Positions 27,657 through 37,438 of a stretch of DNA of 64,000 nucleotides are shown here, piece by piece; the stretch's first letter is position 1; every line of letters begins with the position of its first letter. Position numbers and translations under genes: made by a program. The stretch spans positions 372,001-436,000 of the forward strand of contig JBAOHI010000082.1 in the NCBI GenBank assembly GCA_037045535.1. Direction: 5' to 3'. The notes beneath the pieces were generated by a model that was not told the origin of the DNA, did not search any database, and saw only the letters and a program-made list of their open reading frames with translations. This DNA is from Competibacter_A sp037045535 (GTDB lineage: Bacteria; Pseudomonadota; Gammaproteobacteria; Competibacterales; Competibacteraceae).

Positions 27657-28838
27657 ATGGAAGAGGTGGTCATCGTCGCTGCCGCCAGGACAGCGATCGG
27701 CAACTTCATGGGTTCCTTGTCAGCCATTCCAGCGAACACTCTAGGTGCCAAGGTCATCGGCGCCTTGCTCGAGAAAACCGGCGCCAAGCCGGAACAGATC
27801 GACGAAGTCATTCTGGGGCAGGTTCTCACCGCCGGGACCGGCCAGAATCCCGCGCGAACCGCTGCCTTGAATGCTGGCCTGCCCATCGAGGTGGCGTGCC
27901 TGAGCATCAACAAGGTCTGCGGCAGTGGGCTCAAGGCCGTGCATCTGGCCTATCAATCCATTCGCGACGGCGACAATCGCATCGTGATCGCCGGCGGTCA
28001 GGAAAATATGAGCTTATCCCCGCACCTATTGCTGGGGTCGCGGCGCGGTACCACCATGGGTGATGGCCGGCTGACGGATTCGATGCTAAGCGAAGGGCTG
28101 CATTGCGCCATCAATCACTACCACATGGGCATCACTGCCGAGAATATCGCCACTCAGTGGGCCATTCCCCGCGAGGAACAAGACGCATTCGCCGCCGCTT
28201 CGCAGGAAAAGGCGCTGGCCGCTATCGGCGCTGGCCGATTCAAGGACGAGATCGTGCCGATCAAGATCCCTCAGCGCAAGGGCGATCCGCTCGTGTTCGA
28301 TACCGACGAGTTTCCACGGCCAGGTACTACCGCTTCGAGCTTGGCCAAGCTGCGGCCGGCATTCAAACAAGACGGTAGCATCACTGCCGGCAACGCCTCG
28401 GGCATCAACGATGGGGCCGCTGCGGTTTTGGTCATGGCCGCGAGTACGGCTCGCGACCTCGGCCTCAAGCCCTTGGCCCGTATCGCCGCTTACGCCAAGG
28501 CCGGCGTCGATCCGAAAATCATGGGGACTGGCCCGATTCCCGCCTCCCGTGCCTGTTTGAAGAAAGCCGGCTGGACTGTGGACCAGCTCGATCTGATCGA
28601 ATCCAACGAGGCTTTTGCCGCTCAGGCGATCTCCGTCAACCGAGAGATGGGCTGGGACACCAGCAAAGTGAATGTCAACGGCGGCGCCATAGCATTGGGC
28701 CATCCGATCGGCGCTTCTGGCTGCCGTATCTTGGTTACCCTGCTACACGAAATGGTTCGTCGTGACGCCAAGAAGGGTCTTGCGACCCTGTGCATCGGCG
28801 GCGGTCAGGGTGTTGCGCTGGCCGTCGAACGCAGTTGA
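27657..28838 (+). CDS. phaA: Acetyl-CoA acetyltransferase PhaA (beta-ketothiolase)
   Basis: A 393-residue thiolase that condenses two acetyl-CoA to acetoacetyl-CoA for PHA synthesis. The active-site Cys is in INKVCGSGLKAVHLAY (about residue 88). The C-terminal motifs are NVNGGAIALGHPIGASG (catalytic His) and LCIGGGQGVALAVE (second Cys). The length is exactly typical. GGAGG lies 8 bases before the ATG. It is followed by phaB with a 29-base gap, and a terminator ends the pair. Confidence 0.95.
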   Translation: MEEVVIVAAARTAIGNFMGSLSAIPANTLGAKVIGALLEKTGAKPEQIDEVILGQVLTAGTGQNPARTAALNAGLPIEVACLSINKVCGSGLKAVHLAYQSIRDGDNRIVIAGGQENMSLSPHLLLGSRRGTTMGDGRLTDSMLSEGLHCAINHYHMGITAENIATQWAIPREEQDAFAAASQEKALAAIGAGRFKDEIVPIKIPQRKGDPLVFDTDEFPRPGTTASSLAKLRPAFKQDGSITAGNASGINDGAAAVLVMAASTARDLGLKPLARIAAYAKAGVDPKIMGTGPIPASRACLKKAGWTVDQLDLIESNEAFAAQAISVNREMGWDTSKVNVNGGAIALGHPIGASGCRILVTLLHEMVRRDAKKGLATLCIGGGQGVALAVERS

Positions 28839-28867
28839 TCCATAAACCTAAAAAAGAGGAGAGTTTG

Positions 28868-29614
28868 ATGTCTCGAGTTGCAGTTGTTACTGGTGGTCTT
28901 GGTGGTCTGGGCACGGCTATGTGCAAAGCGTTGGCTGAAGCGGGCCGGAAGCCTGTCGCGGTCGATTACAACGGCCTCAAGCCGGAAGCCGTGGACAAGT
29001 GGAAGGCTGACCGCAAGGCGGAAGGTCTGGATATCCCGGTTTATCTTGCGGACGTAACTAGCTTCGAATCCTGCGCCGAAGTATGCAAAAAGATCGAAGC
29101 GGAAGTCGGCGCGATCGAAATCATGGTCAACAACGCCGGCATTACCCGCGACGCCATGTTCCACAGAATGACGCCCGAGCAGTGGGATCAGGTCATCAAG
29201 ACCAACCTGTACAGCGTCTTCAACATGAGCAAGCAGGTTTACGAAGGCATGACCTCGCGCGGTTGGGGCCGCATCGTGAACATCGCCTCGGTGAATGGTC
29301 TCCGGGGCCAAGCTGGCCAAACCAACTACTCCGCCACCAAATCGGGTATCTACGGTTTCAACAAGGCGCTGGCGCAAGAATGCGTTAAGAAAGGCGTGAC
29401 CGTTAACTCGATTTCACCGGGCTACATCGGCACCGAAATGGTGCGGGCTATCAAGCCGGACGTATTGGAGAAAGTGGTTGCCGGTATCCCGGTGGGTCGC
29501 TTGGGCGAGCCTTCCGAAATCGCGCGTACCGTCGTTTTCCTGACCTCCGATGACGCCGGTTACATCACGGGCGAAGATATCACGGTTAACGGTGGTCTTT
29601 ACTACCACACCTAA
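28868..29614 (+). CDS. phaB: Acetoacetyl-CoA reductase PhaB
   Basis: A 248-residue short-chain dehydrogenase that makes (R)-3-hydroxybutyryl-CoA with NADPH or NADH. The cofactor motif is VVTGGLGGLGTAM at the N-terminus, then MVNNAGITRDAMFHRMTPEQW. The catalytic Ser and Tyr-x3-Lys appear as IASVNGLRGQAGQTNYSATKSG, and the end ITGEDITVNGGLYYHT is typical of PhaB. GAGGAG precedes the ATG. It is the second gene of the phaAB unit. Confidence 0.95.
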   Translation: MSRVAVVTGGLGGLGTAMCKALAEAGRKPVAVDYNGLKPEAVDKWKADRKAEGLDIPVYLADVTSFESCAEVCKKIEAEVGAIEIMVNNAGITRDAMFHRMTPEQWDQVIKTNLYSVFNMSKQVYEGMTSRGWGRIVNIASVNGLRGQAGQTNYSATKSGIYGFNKALAQECVKKGVTVNSISPGYIGTEMVRAIKPDVLEKVVAGIPVGRLGEPSEIARTVVFLTSDDAGYITGEDITVNGGLYYHT

Positions 29615-29627
29615 ATGTTTGATTCGC

Positions 29628-29662
29628 GCGGCGCTACCTGACCCGGTGGCGCCGCCGTTTTT
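29628..29662 (+). terminator. Rho-independent terminator after phaB
   Basis: GCGGCGCTACC (29628-29638) pairs with GGTGGCGCCGC (29645-29655), with one G-T wobble and a 6-base loop, followed by T5 at 29658-29662. It separates phaAB from phaR. Confidence 0.75.
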
Positions 29663-29673
29663 CCAGATTTATC

Positions 29674-30234
29674 ATGAGCGAACCGCGCATCATCAAGAAG
29701 TACCCCAATCGCCGGCTCTACGATACGGCTGTCAGCAGTTACATTACCTTGGAGAATGTCAAGCAATTAGTGCTGGACCGGGCCGATTTCAACGTCATCG
29801 ATGCCAGGACCAACACCGACATTACCCGTGGGATTCTGCTACAGATCATCAGCGAACAAGAGGAACAGGGCAATCCGATTTTTACCACGGAAGTACTTGC
29901 CCATATCATCCGTTTCTACGGAGACACGCTGCAAGGCATGATGGGTAATTATCTGGAGAAAAGCCTCCAGGCATTCGTGGACCAGCAACACCTGCTACGG
30001 GAACAGATGCGCACCCTCATCGGCAAGAACCCCCTGTCGATGATGACAGAATTGGTGGAACACAATCTCTCGCTGTGGAAGAGCGTCAACGAGCGATTGC
30101 AACAGTACGTGCCGCCGTCTGCGGGGGACCCACCCCTCTCCTCTCAGCCAGCCGCCTCGGCCGACAATCTCCACCCAGCCGCCGAGCAGGAAAGGTCCGG
30201 CGGGGACCGAAAAAGCAAGAAAGCAAAAGGCTGA
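29674..30234 (+). CDS. phaR: Polyhydroxyalkanoate synthesis repressor PhaR
   Basis: A 186-residue regulator that binds PHA granules and pha promoters. The N-terminal PHB/PHA accumulation DNA-binding domain is clear (RIIKKYPNRRLYDTAVSSYI, then LEN, VIDARTNTDITRGILLQII). The PHB_acc repeat region follows (HIIRFYGDTLQGMMGNYLEKS), then a low-complexity Pro/Ser tail ending in basic residues. It starts 12 bases after the phaAB terminator and converges with phaC. Confidence 0.93.
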   Translation: MSEPRIIKKYPNRRLYDTAVSSYITLENVKQLVLDRADFNVIDARTNTDITRGILLQIISEQEEQGNPIFTTEVLAHIIRFYGDTLQGMMGNYLEKSLQAFVDQQHLLREQMRTLIGKNPLSMMTELVEHNLSLWKSVNERLQQYVPPSAGDPPLSSQPAASADNLHPAAEQERSGGDRKSKKAKG

Positions 30235-30314
30235 GGTCGATCTCACCCCGGCCGCCCGATTCCGGAGGGTCGCTCGAACCTTCGAGCGTCGCCCCGAGCT
30301 GGAACCAGCGGCCA

Positions 30315-31370
30315 TTAGCGTGCCAGTAACCAGGCAGCGATCGCCGATGGTACCTCGCGCTGGGCGCGGGAACTGACGTAGATCCCGATGTGACCGCCCC
30401 GAAAGGACAGCTCTGAGTAATCCTGGCTGCCGCCGTGGGCAGCTAATGCCTTGGAAGCAGCGGGCGGTACCAGGTGATCCTGGGTGGCGTAAACGTTTAG
30501 CACCGGCATGACGATATCGCGCAGATCCACCCGCCGCTCTCCGATCATCACCTCGCCCTTAACCAACTTATTCTGTTGGAAGAAATCCTTGGCGAACTGA
30601 CGAAAGGCTTCGCCTGCTTGATCCGGACTATCGAAAATCCATTTCTCCATCCTTAGAAAATTCCTCAAAGCCTCGGCATCGTCGAGGATATCCACCAGAT
30701 CCACGTATTTTTGGCCTGCCAGTCGGAACGGGCTGAGAGACAAAAAGGCGAAATTCAGTAACCCGCCTGGAAGATTGCCGAAGGTATCGACCAGTAAATC
30801 CACGTTCACATGCCGGATTAAATGCGTCAGCAAATTGTCCGGCGTGTGAAAGTCCACAGGCGTCACCATGGTCACCAGATTGCGAACTTTGTCGGGATAA
30901 AGCGACGCGAAACAGAGGCTCAGCGCGCCACCTTGGCAAACACCCAACAAATTGACCGAATCTTGCCGATAGCGGTCGCGCAAATAATCGATGCAATGGC
31001 CGATATAGCGATGGATGTAATCCCCTAGCGTCAGGGTTCGGTCGCCAGCGTCCGGATATCCCCAGTCGATCAGGTAAACGTCGATGCCGGCATCCAGCAG
31101 GCCACGGATCATCGAGCGATCTTCTTGCAAGTCCATCATGTAGGGCCGGTTGACCAGCGCGTAGACGATCAATAACGGTATGGAGTGTGGCTCCGCCACG
31201 CGCGGTTGATATCGGTACAAAACAAGTTTGTCTTCCTGGTAAACCGGATCGCGCGGCGATGCGCCCGTCCCAATTTCACCTATGTTTCTCAGCGTTTCCA
31301 TGCCTTCGGTGATTCGGGTGCTATAACCTCGCAGCTCTTCAGCGATCCGTTCGGGTGTCAGGCCAATCAT
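30315..31370 (-). CDS. phaC: Class III PHA synthase catalytic subunit PhaC
   Basis: A 351-residue alpha/beta-hydrolase polymerase. The lipase-like box LLGVCQGGALS carries the nucleophile Cys145; YATQDHLVPP gives Asp298 and SFRGGHIGIYVS gives His327, matching the class III triad spacing. The length (about 355 in the family) and the phaE partner identify class III rather than I/II. The frame is open to 31490, but the ATG at 31370 overlaps the phaE stop in an ATGA arrangement, so that start is preferred. Confidence 0.95.
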   Translation of the reverse strand: MIGLTPERIAEELRGYSTRITEGMETLRNIGEIGTGASPRDPVYQEDKLVLYRYQPRVAEPHSIPLLIVYALVNRPYMMDLQEDRSMIRGLLDAGIDVYLIDWGYPDAGDRTLTLGDYIHRYIGHCIDYLRDRYRQDSVNLLGVCQGGALSLCFASLYPDKVRNLVTMVTPVDFHTPDNLLTHLIRHVNVDLLVDTFGNLPGGLLNFAFLSLSPFRLAGQKYVDLVDILDDAEALRNFLRMEKWIFDSPDQAGEAFRQFAKDFFQQNKLVKGEVMIGERRVDLRDIVMPVLNVYATQDHLVPPAASKALAAHGGSQDYSELSFRGGHIGIYVSSRAQREVPSAIAAWLLAR

Positions 31371-31957
31371 GGGACGATGGCTCCCTTTGGATAACAGCGC
31401 AACAGCGAGTTGAACAAGCGGCCACTGAACTCGCTGTACTCGATACTGCGCAGCATTCGGCCATAGGTTCGCTCGTTGCAATCCACCCACAGGTTATACA
31501 ACTCCCGCAGGCTATCGATTGCCTTGCCGGCGGCCGCACGCTCGTTCAAGTGTTGCTCCATCAGATCCAGCGCGGCTCCGGCGGATTGCCGCAGCAGGCC
31601 GAGATACTGGGCTTGTACTTCACGATGGGCGAGCCAAGCGTCCGTCTCTTCGCTCCGCGGGCCGACCCCCTTTAGGGAGGTGACGGTTTGTTGCCAGATG
31701 TCCAGTGTCTGAGTCCAAAGCTGGGCTAATTCGGGATTGACGTTTGGGTCATCGGCGGATTCGACAATAGCTGCTTTGAACCGATCAAAATTTTGGCGTA
31801 GCACGGTACCCCAGTCGGTCTCATTTTGGGCAGTATCGTGAATTTGCTCGGAAAGCTTAGACATCTGCTCGCCAAACGCCACATAACCACGCATCTGTTC
31901 GAGCAGAAACTCGGCGCTGATAGGGTTTGGAGTAGCGGTATCGGTTTTGTCGGCCAT
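31367..31957 (-). CDS. phaE: Class III PHA synthase subunit PhaE
   Basis: A 196-residue, largely helical protein. Recognisable PhaE features are ELAQLWTQTLDIWQQTVTSL and, near the C-terminus, LYNLWVDCNERTYGRML followed by EFSGRLFNSLLR. PhaE forms the complex with PhaC that makes it active. It is much shorter than the roughly 350-residue PhaE of purple sulfur bacteria, so a large part of the usual N-terminus or insert is missing although the C-terminal core is kept. It overlaps phaC by 4 bases. Confidence 0.9.
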   Translation of the reverse strand: MADKTDTATPNPISAEFLLEQMRGYVAFGEQMSKLSEQIHDTAQNETDWGTVLRQNFDRFKAAIVESADDPNVNPELAQLWTQTLDIWQQTVTSLKGVGPRSEETDAWLAHREVQAQYLGLLRQSAGAALDLMEQHLNERAAAGKAIDSLRELYNLWVDCNERTYGRMLRSIEYSEFSGRLFNSLLRCYPKGAIVP

Positions 31958-32057
31958 GGGGACGGATCTACCGTTAAGAGTGATGGGCGTCGGTCAATCC
32001 AGTATAGTCAGGTCATGGGCCGTTTGCGTGGGAAATACAGGAGGGCGACGGCATCGT

Positions 32058-33533
32058 TTACGGCGGGCTCTCCTTGGGAACCTGCAGCTTTTGCGCGATA
32101 GCCTCAGCCCTGAACTGCTTGAGGCGAGCTCGTAGTCGGGCTTCTTCGTTCGGGGACAATCCGGTGTCCCGCAGTCCGAGTTCTAACTGTTCGATGGCGG
32201 GCAACAGCTCGCCGTTCAGATAGTGATATTCAGCCATGGTAGCATGGCTCGCCGCCATGTCGCCGGACCGTTGGCTCGCCTGTGCGTAGGTCGCGTACAA
32301 CAGGGAATCATTGGGGTGGCGGCTCAAATGTGGTTGCAGCAACCGCGTCGCTCGTCTCGGATCGCCTTGCGTGGCCAGGGCGCGTCCGTAGTGCATCGCC
32401 AGGACGAAATCATCTGGATAAAGCTGCCGGGCTTCCTCGAATTGTCGCCAAGCCTGCTCCCGGTCTCCCTTGGCTAGCGCGATTTCGGCGGCCTCGATGC
32501 GAAACGCTAACCGGTCGGGATCGCTCTTTTGCAGGCGTCCGATCTGTTGTTGGGCCTCGTCGTAGCGACCGGCCTGTCGGAGGGCGAGGGCATAGGCGTA
32601 GCGCGTGGCCATCTCATTCGCGCCCCCTTCCTTGGTCAACCGAGTTTCAAACTCCCGAATCAGCGTGTGAACGTCGTCGGTCGCCAACACCCGTGCCCGC
32701 GCCTTGGCGAGATCGTAGGCTTTCCGGTCGCGGGGCGCGGTTCGCCGGACCGGCGGAATTTCGAGCCGATTCTGGGTATCGGCCACGCGGCTTTCTGGCC
32801 GCGGGTGGGTCAAGAGCATCTCGGGAATCTGGTCGTTCGAACTGGCTGACAGGCGTTCCAGCTTGGTGAAAAAATCGCTCATTCCCCGAGGATCGAAACT
32901 GGCCTTGGCCATGAGCCGCATACCGATCCGGTCGGCTTCCTGTTCGTTAGCGCGCGTGAAGCTGATTTGGTGCTGGGCATTGGCTGCCATCGTCCCTACC
33001 ATCGCCGCTTGTCCACCTTGCTTGCTGGCCGCTGCCAAGGCGGCTGACGCGATCATGGCTGCCGCCAGAGGCAACGCCAGACGCCTGGAGTCGGCGACGG
33101 CACGCACGATATGTCGTTGCGAAACGTGGGCAATTTCATGGGCGATGACCCCAGCCAGCTCATCTTCCCGATCCGTTGCCAGCAACAAGCCAGCGTTGAC
33201 TCCGATAAAATTGTGGGGCAGGGCGAACGCGTTGATACTGTTGTCCCGCACCAGAAAAAACGTGAAGGGAACACCATTCTGGTCGGCGTAGGTGGCGATG
33301 CTCTGACCAATGGAATCGAGATAGGCATTCAATTGCACATCGTCCAGCACCATGTCGCGTTCCCGCAACTTCTTCATGATTTCCAGTCCCAGGCGCTGTT
33401 CTTCGTTGGAGCCGAAATACACTTGGGAAGGATCGCCGATATCGGGCAAGTTAATGGATTGGGCGATTGACGGCGTGGTTGGAGTCAACCCGACGAGCAA
33501 ACTCAAAACAACGGGAAACGCGCGTGTTAGCAT
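32058..33533 (-). CDS. bepA: Periplasmic M48 metalloprotease with TPR repeats (BepA-like)
   Basis: A 491-residue protein with an N-terminal signal peptide (MLTRAFPVVLSLLVGL to SIAQS). It has the M48 zinc motif HEIAHVSQRH at about 136-145, with the third ligand in ANEQEADRIGM. The C-terminal half has TPR-like repeats (YAYALALRQAGRYDEAQQQI, AEIALAKGDREQAWRQFEEA). BepA/YfgC assists LptD and BAM assembly or degrades misfolded outer-membrane proteins. Length and architecture are typical. Confidence 0.92.
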   Translation of the reverse strand: MLTRAFPVVLSLLVGLTPTTPSIAQSINLPDIGDPSQVYFGSNEEQRLGLEIMKKLRERDMVLDDVQLNAYLDSIGQSIATYADQNGVPFTFFLVRDNSINAFALPHNFIGVNAGLLLATDREDELAGVIAHEIAHVSQRHIVRAVADSRRLALPLAAAMIASAALAAASKQGGQAAMVGTMAANAQHQISFTRANEQEADRIGMRLMAKASFDPRGMSDFFTKLERLSASSNDQIPEMLLTHPRPESRVADTQNRLEIPPVRRTAPRDRKAYDLAKARARVLATDDVHTLIREFETRLTKEGGANEMATRYAYALALRQAGRYDEAQQQIGRLQKSDPDRLAFRIEAAEIALAKGDREQAWRQFEEARQLYPDDFVLAMHYGRALATQGDPRRATRLLQPHLSRHPNDSLLYATYAQASQRSGDMAASHATMAEYHYLNGELLPAIEQLELGLRDTGLSPNEEARLRARLKQFRAEAIAQKLQVPKESPP

Positions 33534-33858
33534 TGGATTACCGCAAATAGGTCATGGCATTTTTCATGGGACTCGACACCGGGCCGGAGGTTCCGAGGTT
33601 TGCGCCGATAGGACGAGTGTGTTCTAATGATCAAGCCGATCAGATTCTCCCGCACCATAAACACAAGACGCCGGAGCGTCGCTTTTTGGCAGACGTTCGT
33701 CTCGCCACCATTTCATCACCTGAAGCATCACGATTGCGATCCCCATACGCAGGGCCATCATTCGCCATCGCTTCGTCAGAGTGATCCACGAACGCCTATC
33801 CAGGATAGATGCGTTTAGCCGCGCCACCGAAATGTCTCCCTATCAGGAGAAAACCCTT
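33534..33858. other. Intergenic region between bepA and the transglutaminase gene
   Basis: The 325 bases lie between divergent genes. They contain a terminator-like hairpin on the plus strand at 33666-33686 and no convincing gene. The longer frame upstream of the transglutaminase start (33781-33858) is not supported, because the ribosome site fits the ATG at 33859. Confidence 0.4.
33666..33686 (+). terminator. Orphan terminator-like hairpin
   Basis: GACGC, loop CGGA, GCGTC, then GC and TTTTT at 33682-33686. No plus-strand gene lies upstream, so it may end a small RNA or be fortuitous. Confidence 0.35.
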
Positions 33859-34692
33859 ATGCTGATCCAGGTCGGTTACGATATCGTCTTCGAGCATCCA
33901 GCCCCGACGCCGATCATCGCGATGCTCTACCTCCATCCTTCACGCCAACCATCGATTCGCCGTGGAGATTATCTGCTAGTCAACCCCCCAGTACAGGTTA
34001 GCGAATATATCGATGCATTTGGCAACCGGTGTGGCCGTTTGCTCGCTCCCGCCGGTCCCATCCGGTTTTGGAACGACGCGGTGGTCGAGGATAGCGGCCA
34101 GGTAGACCACCAGAACCCCGCCGCCGAGCAGCACGAAATCCACGAGTTGTCGGACGCGACGCTCACGTTCCTGATGCCGAGCCGCTATTGCGAGGTCGAC
34201 CGCATGGTGGATATCGCCTGGCAACTGTTCAGCACCGTACCGAAAGGCTGGGCACGCGTGCAGGCGATCTGCGACTTCGTGCACGACCATATCCGGTTCG
34301 ATTACCTGCAGGCGCGGAAGACGCGCACCGCTTACGAGGCTTACCAGGAGCGGGTCGGCGTCTGCCGCGACTTCACCCACCTGGGCATCACGCTCTGCCG
34401 CTGCCTCAACATCCCGGCCCGGTACTGCACCGGGTATCTCGGCGACATCGGGGTGCCGGTGTCGCCCGACCAAGATTTCAGCGCGTGGTTCGAAGCGTAT
34501 CTGGGGGGGCGCTGGTACACCTTCGACCCGCGAAACAACACGCCCCGCATCGGCCGGGTCCTGATGGCGTATGGCCACGATGCCGCCGATGTGGCACTTC
34601 TGACCTCCTTCGGCCCCAGCCGACTGGATCGATTCACGATATGGACCGACGAAGTGAGCGAGGATGCTCTGGTGTCGGTTCCAAGCCAATAG
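33859..34692 (+). CDS. Transglutaminase-like cysteine protease family protein
   Basis: About 277 residues. An N-terminal beta domain opens MLIQVGYDIVFEHPAPTPII. The transglutaminase core has VQAICDFVHDHIRFDY, AYQERVGVCRDFTHLGI with the catalytic Cys, and RWYTFDPRNNTPRIGR with the Asp. The position usually occupied by the triad His reads FSAWFEAYL, with Ser before Ala-Trp. I am not certain whether that is normal for this subfamily. AGGAG lies 9 bases before the ATG. ptsP follows 34 bases later, so they may be co-transcribed. Confidence 0.87.
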   Translation: MLIQVGYDIVFEHPAPTPIIAMLYLHPSRQPSIRRGDYLLVNPPVQVSEYIDAFGNRCGRLLAPAGPIRFWNDAVVEDSGQVDHQNPAAEQHEIHELSDATLTFLMPSRYCEVDRMVDIAWQLFSTVPKGWARVQAICDFVHDHIRFDYLQARKTRTAYEAYQERVGVCRDFTHLGITLCRCLNIPARYCTGYLGDIGVPVSPDQDFSAWFEAYLGGRWYTFDPRNNTPRIGRVLMAYGHDAADVALLTSFGPSRLDRFTIWTDEVSEDALVSVPSQ

Positions 34693-34726
34693 GACATGAG
34701 TCAAATTTTCGGAACTGGTGAGTTCA

Positions 34727-37010
34727 ATGCCGATCACACTACGACGCATCGTTCGGGAGGTTCAGACCGCAAGCGATCTAGACGAGGCTCTAGCCATCAT
34801 TGTTCGCCGGGTCAAAGAGACCCTTCTAGTCGATGCATGCGCCGTTTATCTCCTCGATGAAGAAAGCCGACAGTATGTCCTGATGGCGGCGGCTGGCTTG
34901 AACCCAAGTTGGATCGGCCAGGTCCGCCTGGATCGAAGCGAAGGTCTCGTCGGCTGGGTTGGAGACCGCCAGGAATCGATCAACCTGAAGAACGCGGCGG
35001 CTCATCCGCGCTACCGCCCGTTTACCGAGACCGGAGAAGCGGACTACCACGCCTTCTTCGGCGTCCCGCTGATCGATTACCGCCAGACCCTAGGGGTGTT
35101 GGTGGCGTGGAGACGGGCACAATGCCGATTCGACCGGGAGGAGGAGGCTTTTTTCGTCACGCTCGCGGCTCGGTTGGCAAAAGTCATCCATGACGACGCC
35201 GCCACGAAGAATGTCGCCCGGCTGCTGGGCGAGGAAGCTCAAAGGGCGTTCATCCAAGGTGTTCAGGGCGCTCCAGGCATGGCGATCGGCACCATCGCTC
35301 TGCTCGACCCGCTGGCCGATCTGGCCTTGATACCGGATCGCCCTGCCCAAGACCTCGCCGCCGAAGAGGCCGTCTTCAAGGCTGCGGTCACAACCGTTCA
35401 AAAGGAACTGTGCGCGAGCGGCGAGCGCCTAGCGGCCGATCTACCCAGCGAGGCACGGGCGTTGTTCGACACTTACGTGATGTTGCTGAGCAGCGAGAGC
35501 CTGATGGTAGACACGATCAAGCGCATTCGTGCTGGAAACTGGGCTCCCGGAGCATGGCGGGACACCATTGCCGAACATGCGCGCGTGTTCGACCGCATGG
35601 AAGACCCTTATTTGCGGGCTCGCGCGGAGGATATCTGGGATATTGGCCACCGCATCCTGGTCCCGCTCCAGACGGAGGCGAAAGAGTCGAGACAGTATCC
35701 GCAACGGTGCATCTTGGCGGGAGAAACCGTCGGCATCGCGGAAATCGTCGCCGTACCGATCAACCAGCTCGTCGGGGTCATTTCCCGGAGCGGCTCGGCC
35801 TTGTCCCATACCGCTGTTCTGGCCCGAGCTTTGGGCATTCCTGCCGTCGCGAACCTCGCTGCTCTGCCTATCGGGCGACTGGACGGTCGCGAAGCTGTGA
35901 TCGATGGCGACCAAGGGCGCGTCTATCTTCAACCCTCGCCGGCGGTCGTGGCGGCCTACCAGCTTCGCGCGAGCAAAGCGGAAGCGCTGGCCACGCGACT
36001 CGGCGCGCTCCGCGACGAGCCGGCGGAAACGCCGGACGGGGTCCGGGTACCCTTGCAGGCCAATGCCGGATTCATCGCCGAGCTCGCTCCCGCCTTGGCC
36101 CATGGTGCTGAAGGGATTGGGCTGTTTCGCACGGAATTTGCTTTTATGGCGCGCGAAACGTTTCCGGTCGAGGACGAGCAATATGAAATCTATCGCACGG
36201 TACTGGAATCTTTCGCGCCGAAACCGGTGACTTTGCGCACTCTCGACGTGGGCGGCGACAAGATTCTGCCTTATTTCCCCATGGAGGAGAACAATCCCTT
36301 TCTGGGTTGTCGCGGCATTCGCTTCACGCTGGATCACCCCGAAATCTTCTTGATCCAACTGCGGGCGATGTTGCGGGCCAATGCGGGCCTGAATAATCTG
36401 CGCGTGCTGTTTCCGATGATCGGCCGGGTCGACGAAGTGGACGAGGCCCGGGGATTGCTGAACCACGCTTATCGAGAATTGGTGACGGAAGGTCGAGCGG
36501 CGGCAAAGCCGCTCATAGGCGCTATGATCGAGGTGCCTTCCGCCGTCTATCTGACGGCCGCGTTGGTGAAGCGCGTGGATTTCTTTTCGGTGGGAACGAA
36601 CGATCTCACCCAATACTTGCTCGCTGTCGACCGGAACAATGCGGCGGTAGCGACTCCTTACGACAGCCTGCATCCCGCCGTTCTCCACGCCATCCGCCAC
36701 GTCGTTGAAGAGGCACACCGGCCAGGGCAAACCGGTCGGCGTGTGCGGCGAAATCGCGGGAGACCCAGCGGGGGCGCTCTTGTTGTTAGGGATGGGTACC
36801 GATGCCTTGAGCATGAATCTGACCAGTCTCGCCCGCGTCAAGTGGACCATCCGCCGCTTCACCGTGCACCAAGCGCGGGCGCTCCTGGATGAGGCGTTGA
36901 CTCTGGAGGATGGATTCGCCATCCACCGCCTACTCGATGGCGCGCTGGAAGAAGCTGGTTTGGGTAAGCTGGTCTCGGCGCCATCGGGATCAGATATCAT
37001 TTGGCCGTAG
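34727..37010 (+). CDS. ptsP: Phosphoenolpyruvate-protein phosphotransferase PtsP (EI-Ntr), apparent frameshift
   Basis: An N-terminal GAF domain (to about 155; LLVDACAVYLLDEESRQYV) is followed by the EI N-terminal domain, the phospho-His swivelling segment (SGSALSHTAVLARALGIPAVAN) and the PEP-binding barrel (GIGLFRTEFAFMA, LRTLDVGGDKILPY, FFSVGTNDLTQYLLAVDRNN). Near 36717-36722 the frame breaks: after VVEEAHR the expected continuation (QGKPVGVCGEIAGDP) is in another frame, consistent with one extra base in CACCGGCCAGG. The unshifted product would lose the catalytic Cys of GVCGE and the last ~95 residues. The shifted frame ends at 37010. Real mutation and sequencing error both remain possible. 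The start has GGTGAG upstream. Confidence 0.9.
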
Positions 37011-37189
37011 AAACTATTGCCTGCCAAATAATCAAGGAGATATTCCTGCCACTGGAAAGAGAGGCTCCTGCCGCACCTTCGCCATATGGAGTTCCGGGAA
37101 AAAATTGCGGTCGGACAGCAAGAAACCACTTGCGGCCTAACGACGAGCCGGATCAGCCCGAGACCATCCTTCGGTCAACAGAGGTCAAT

Positions 37190-37426
37190 ATGAACGCTTT
37201 CGACACTGAACTTGACACTTCCGGCCTAAGCTGTCCCCTGCCCATACTCAAGGCTAAAAAAGCTTTGGCAAGCTTGGGCGGCGGCCAACTCTTGCGAATC
37301 ATCGCCACTGATCCCGAATCGGTGCGGGATTTTGCGGTGTTCAGTCAACAGATGGGCCACGCTCTGTTAGAGTCGCGCGAGGAAAACGGACGGTTCTACT
37401 TTCTGCTGCGCAAGCAGGAAGGTTGA
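37190..37426 (+). CDS. tusA: TusA/SirA-family sulfurtransferase
   Basis: A 78-residue protein with the diagnostic Cys-Pro-x-Pro motif: LDTSGLSCPLPILKAKKAL (about 10-25). It fits the TusA fold that carries persulfide sulfur in tRNA thiolation or sulfur oxidation. AGAGG lies 5-6 bases upstream of the ATG. Longer upstream frames are not supported. It converges with the GNAT gene, 12 bases apart. Confidence 0.92.
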   Translation: MNAFDTELDTSGLSCPLPILKAKKALASLGGGQLLRIIATDPESVRDFAVFSQQMGHALLESREENGRFYFLLRKQEG

Positions 37427-37438
37427 TCCGCTCATCGT

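Noticed and set aside
27358..27744. A 128-codon plus-strand frame overlapping the phaA start
   Set aside because: It is out of frame with phaA, lacks protein character and includes the phaA ribosome-binding region.
33781..33858. Upstream start for the transglutaminase gene at 33781
   Set aside because: The AGGAG ribosome site fits the ATG at 33859, where the family N-terminus also begins.
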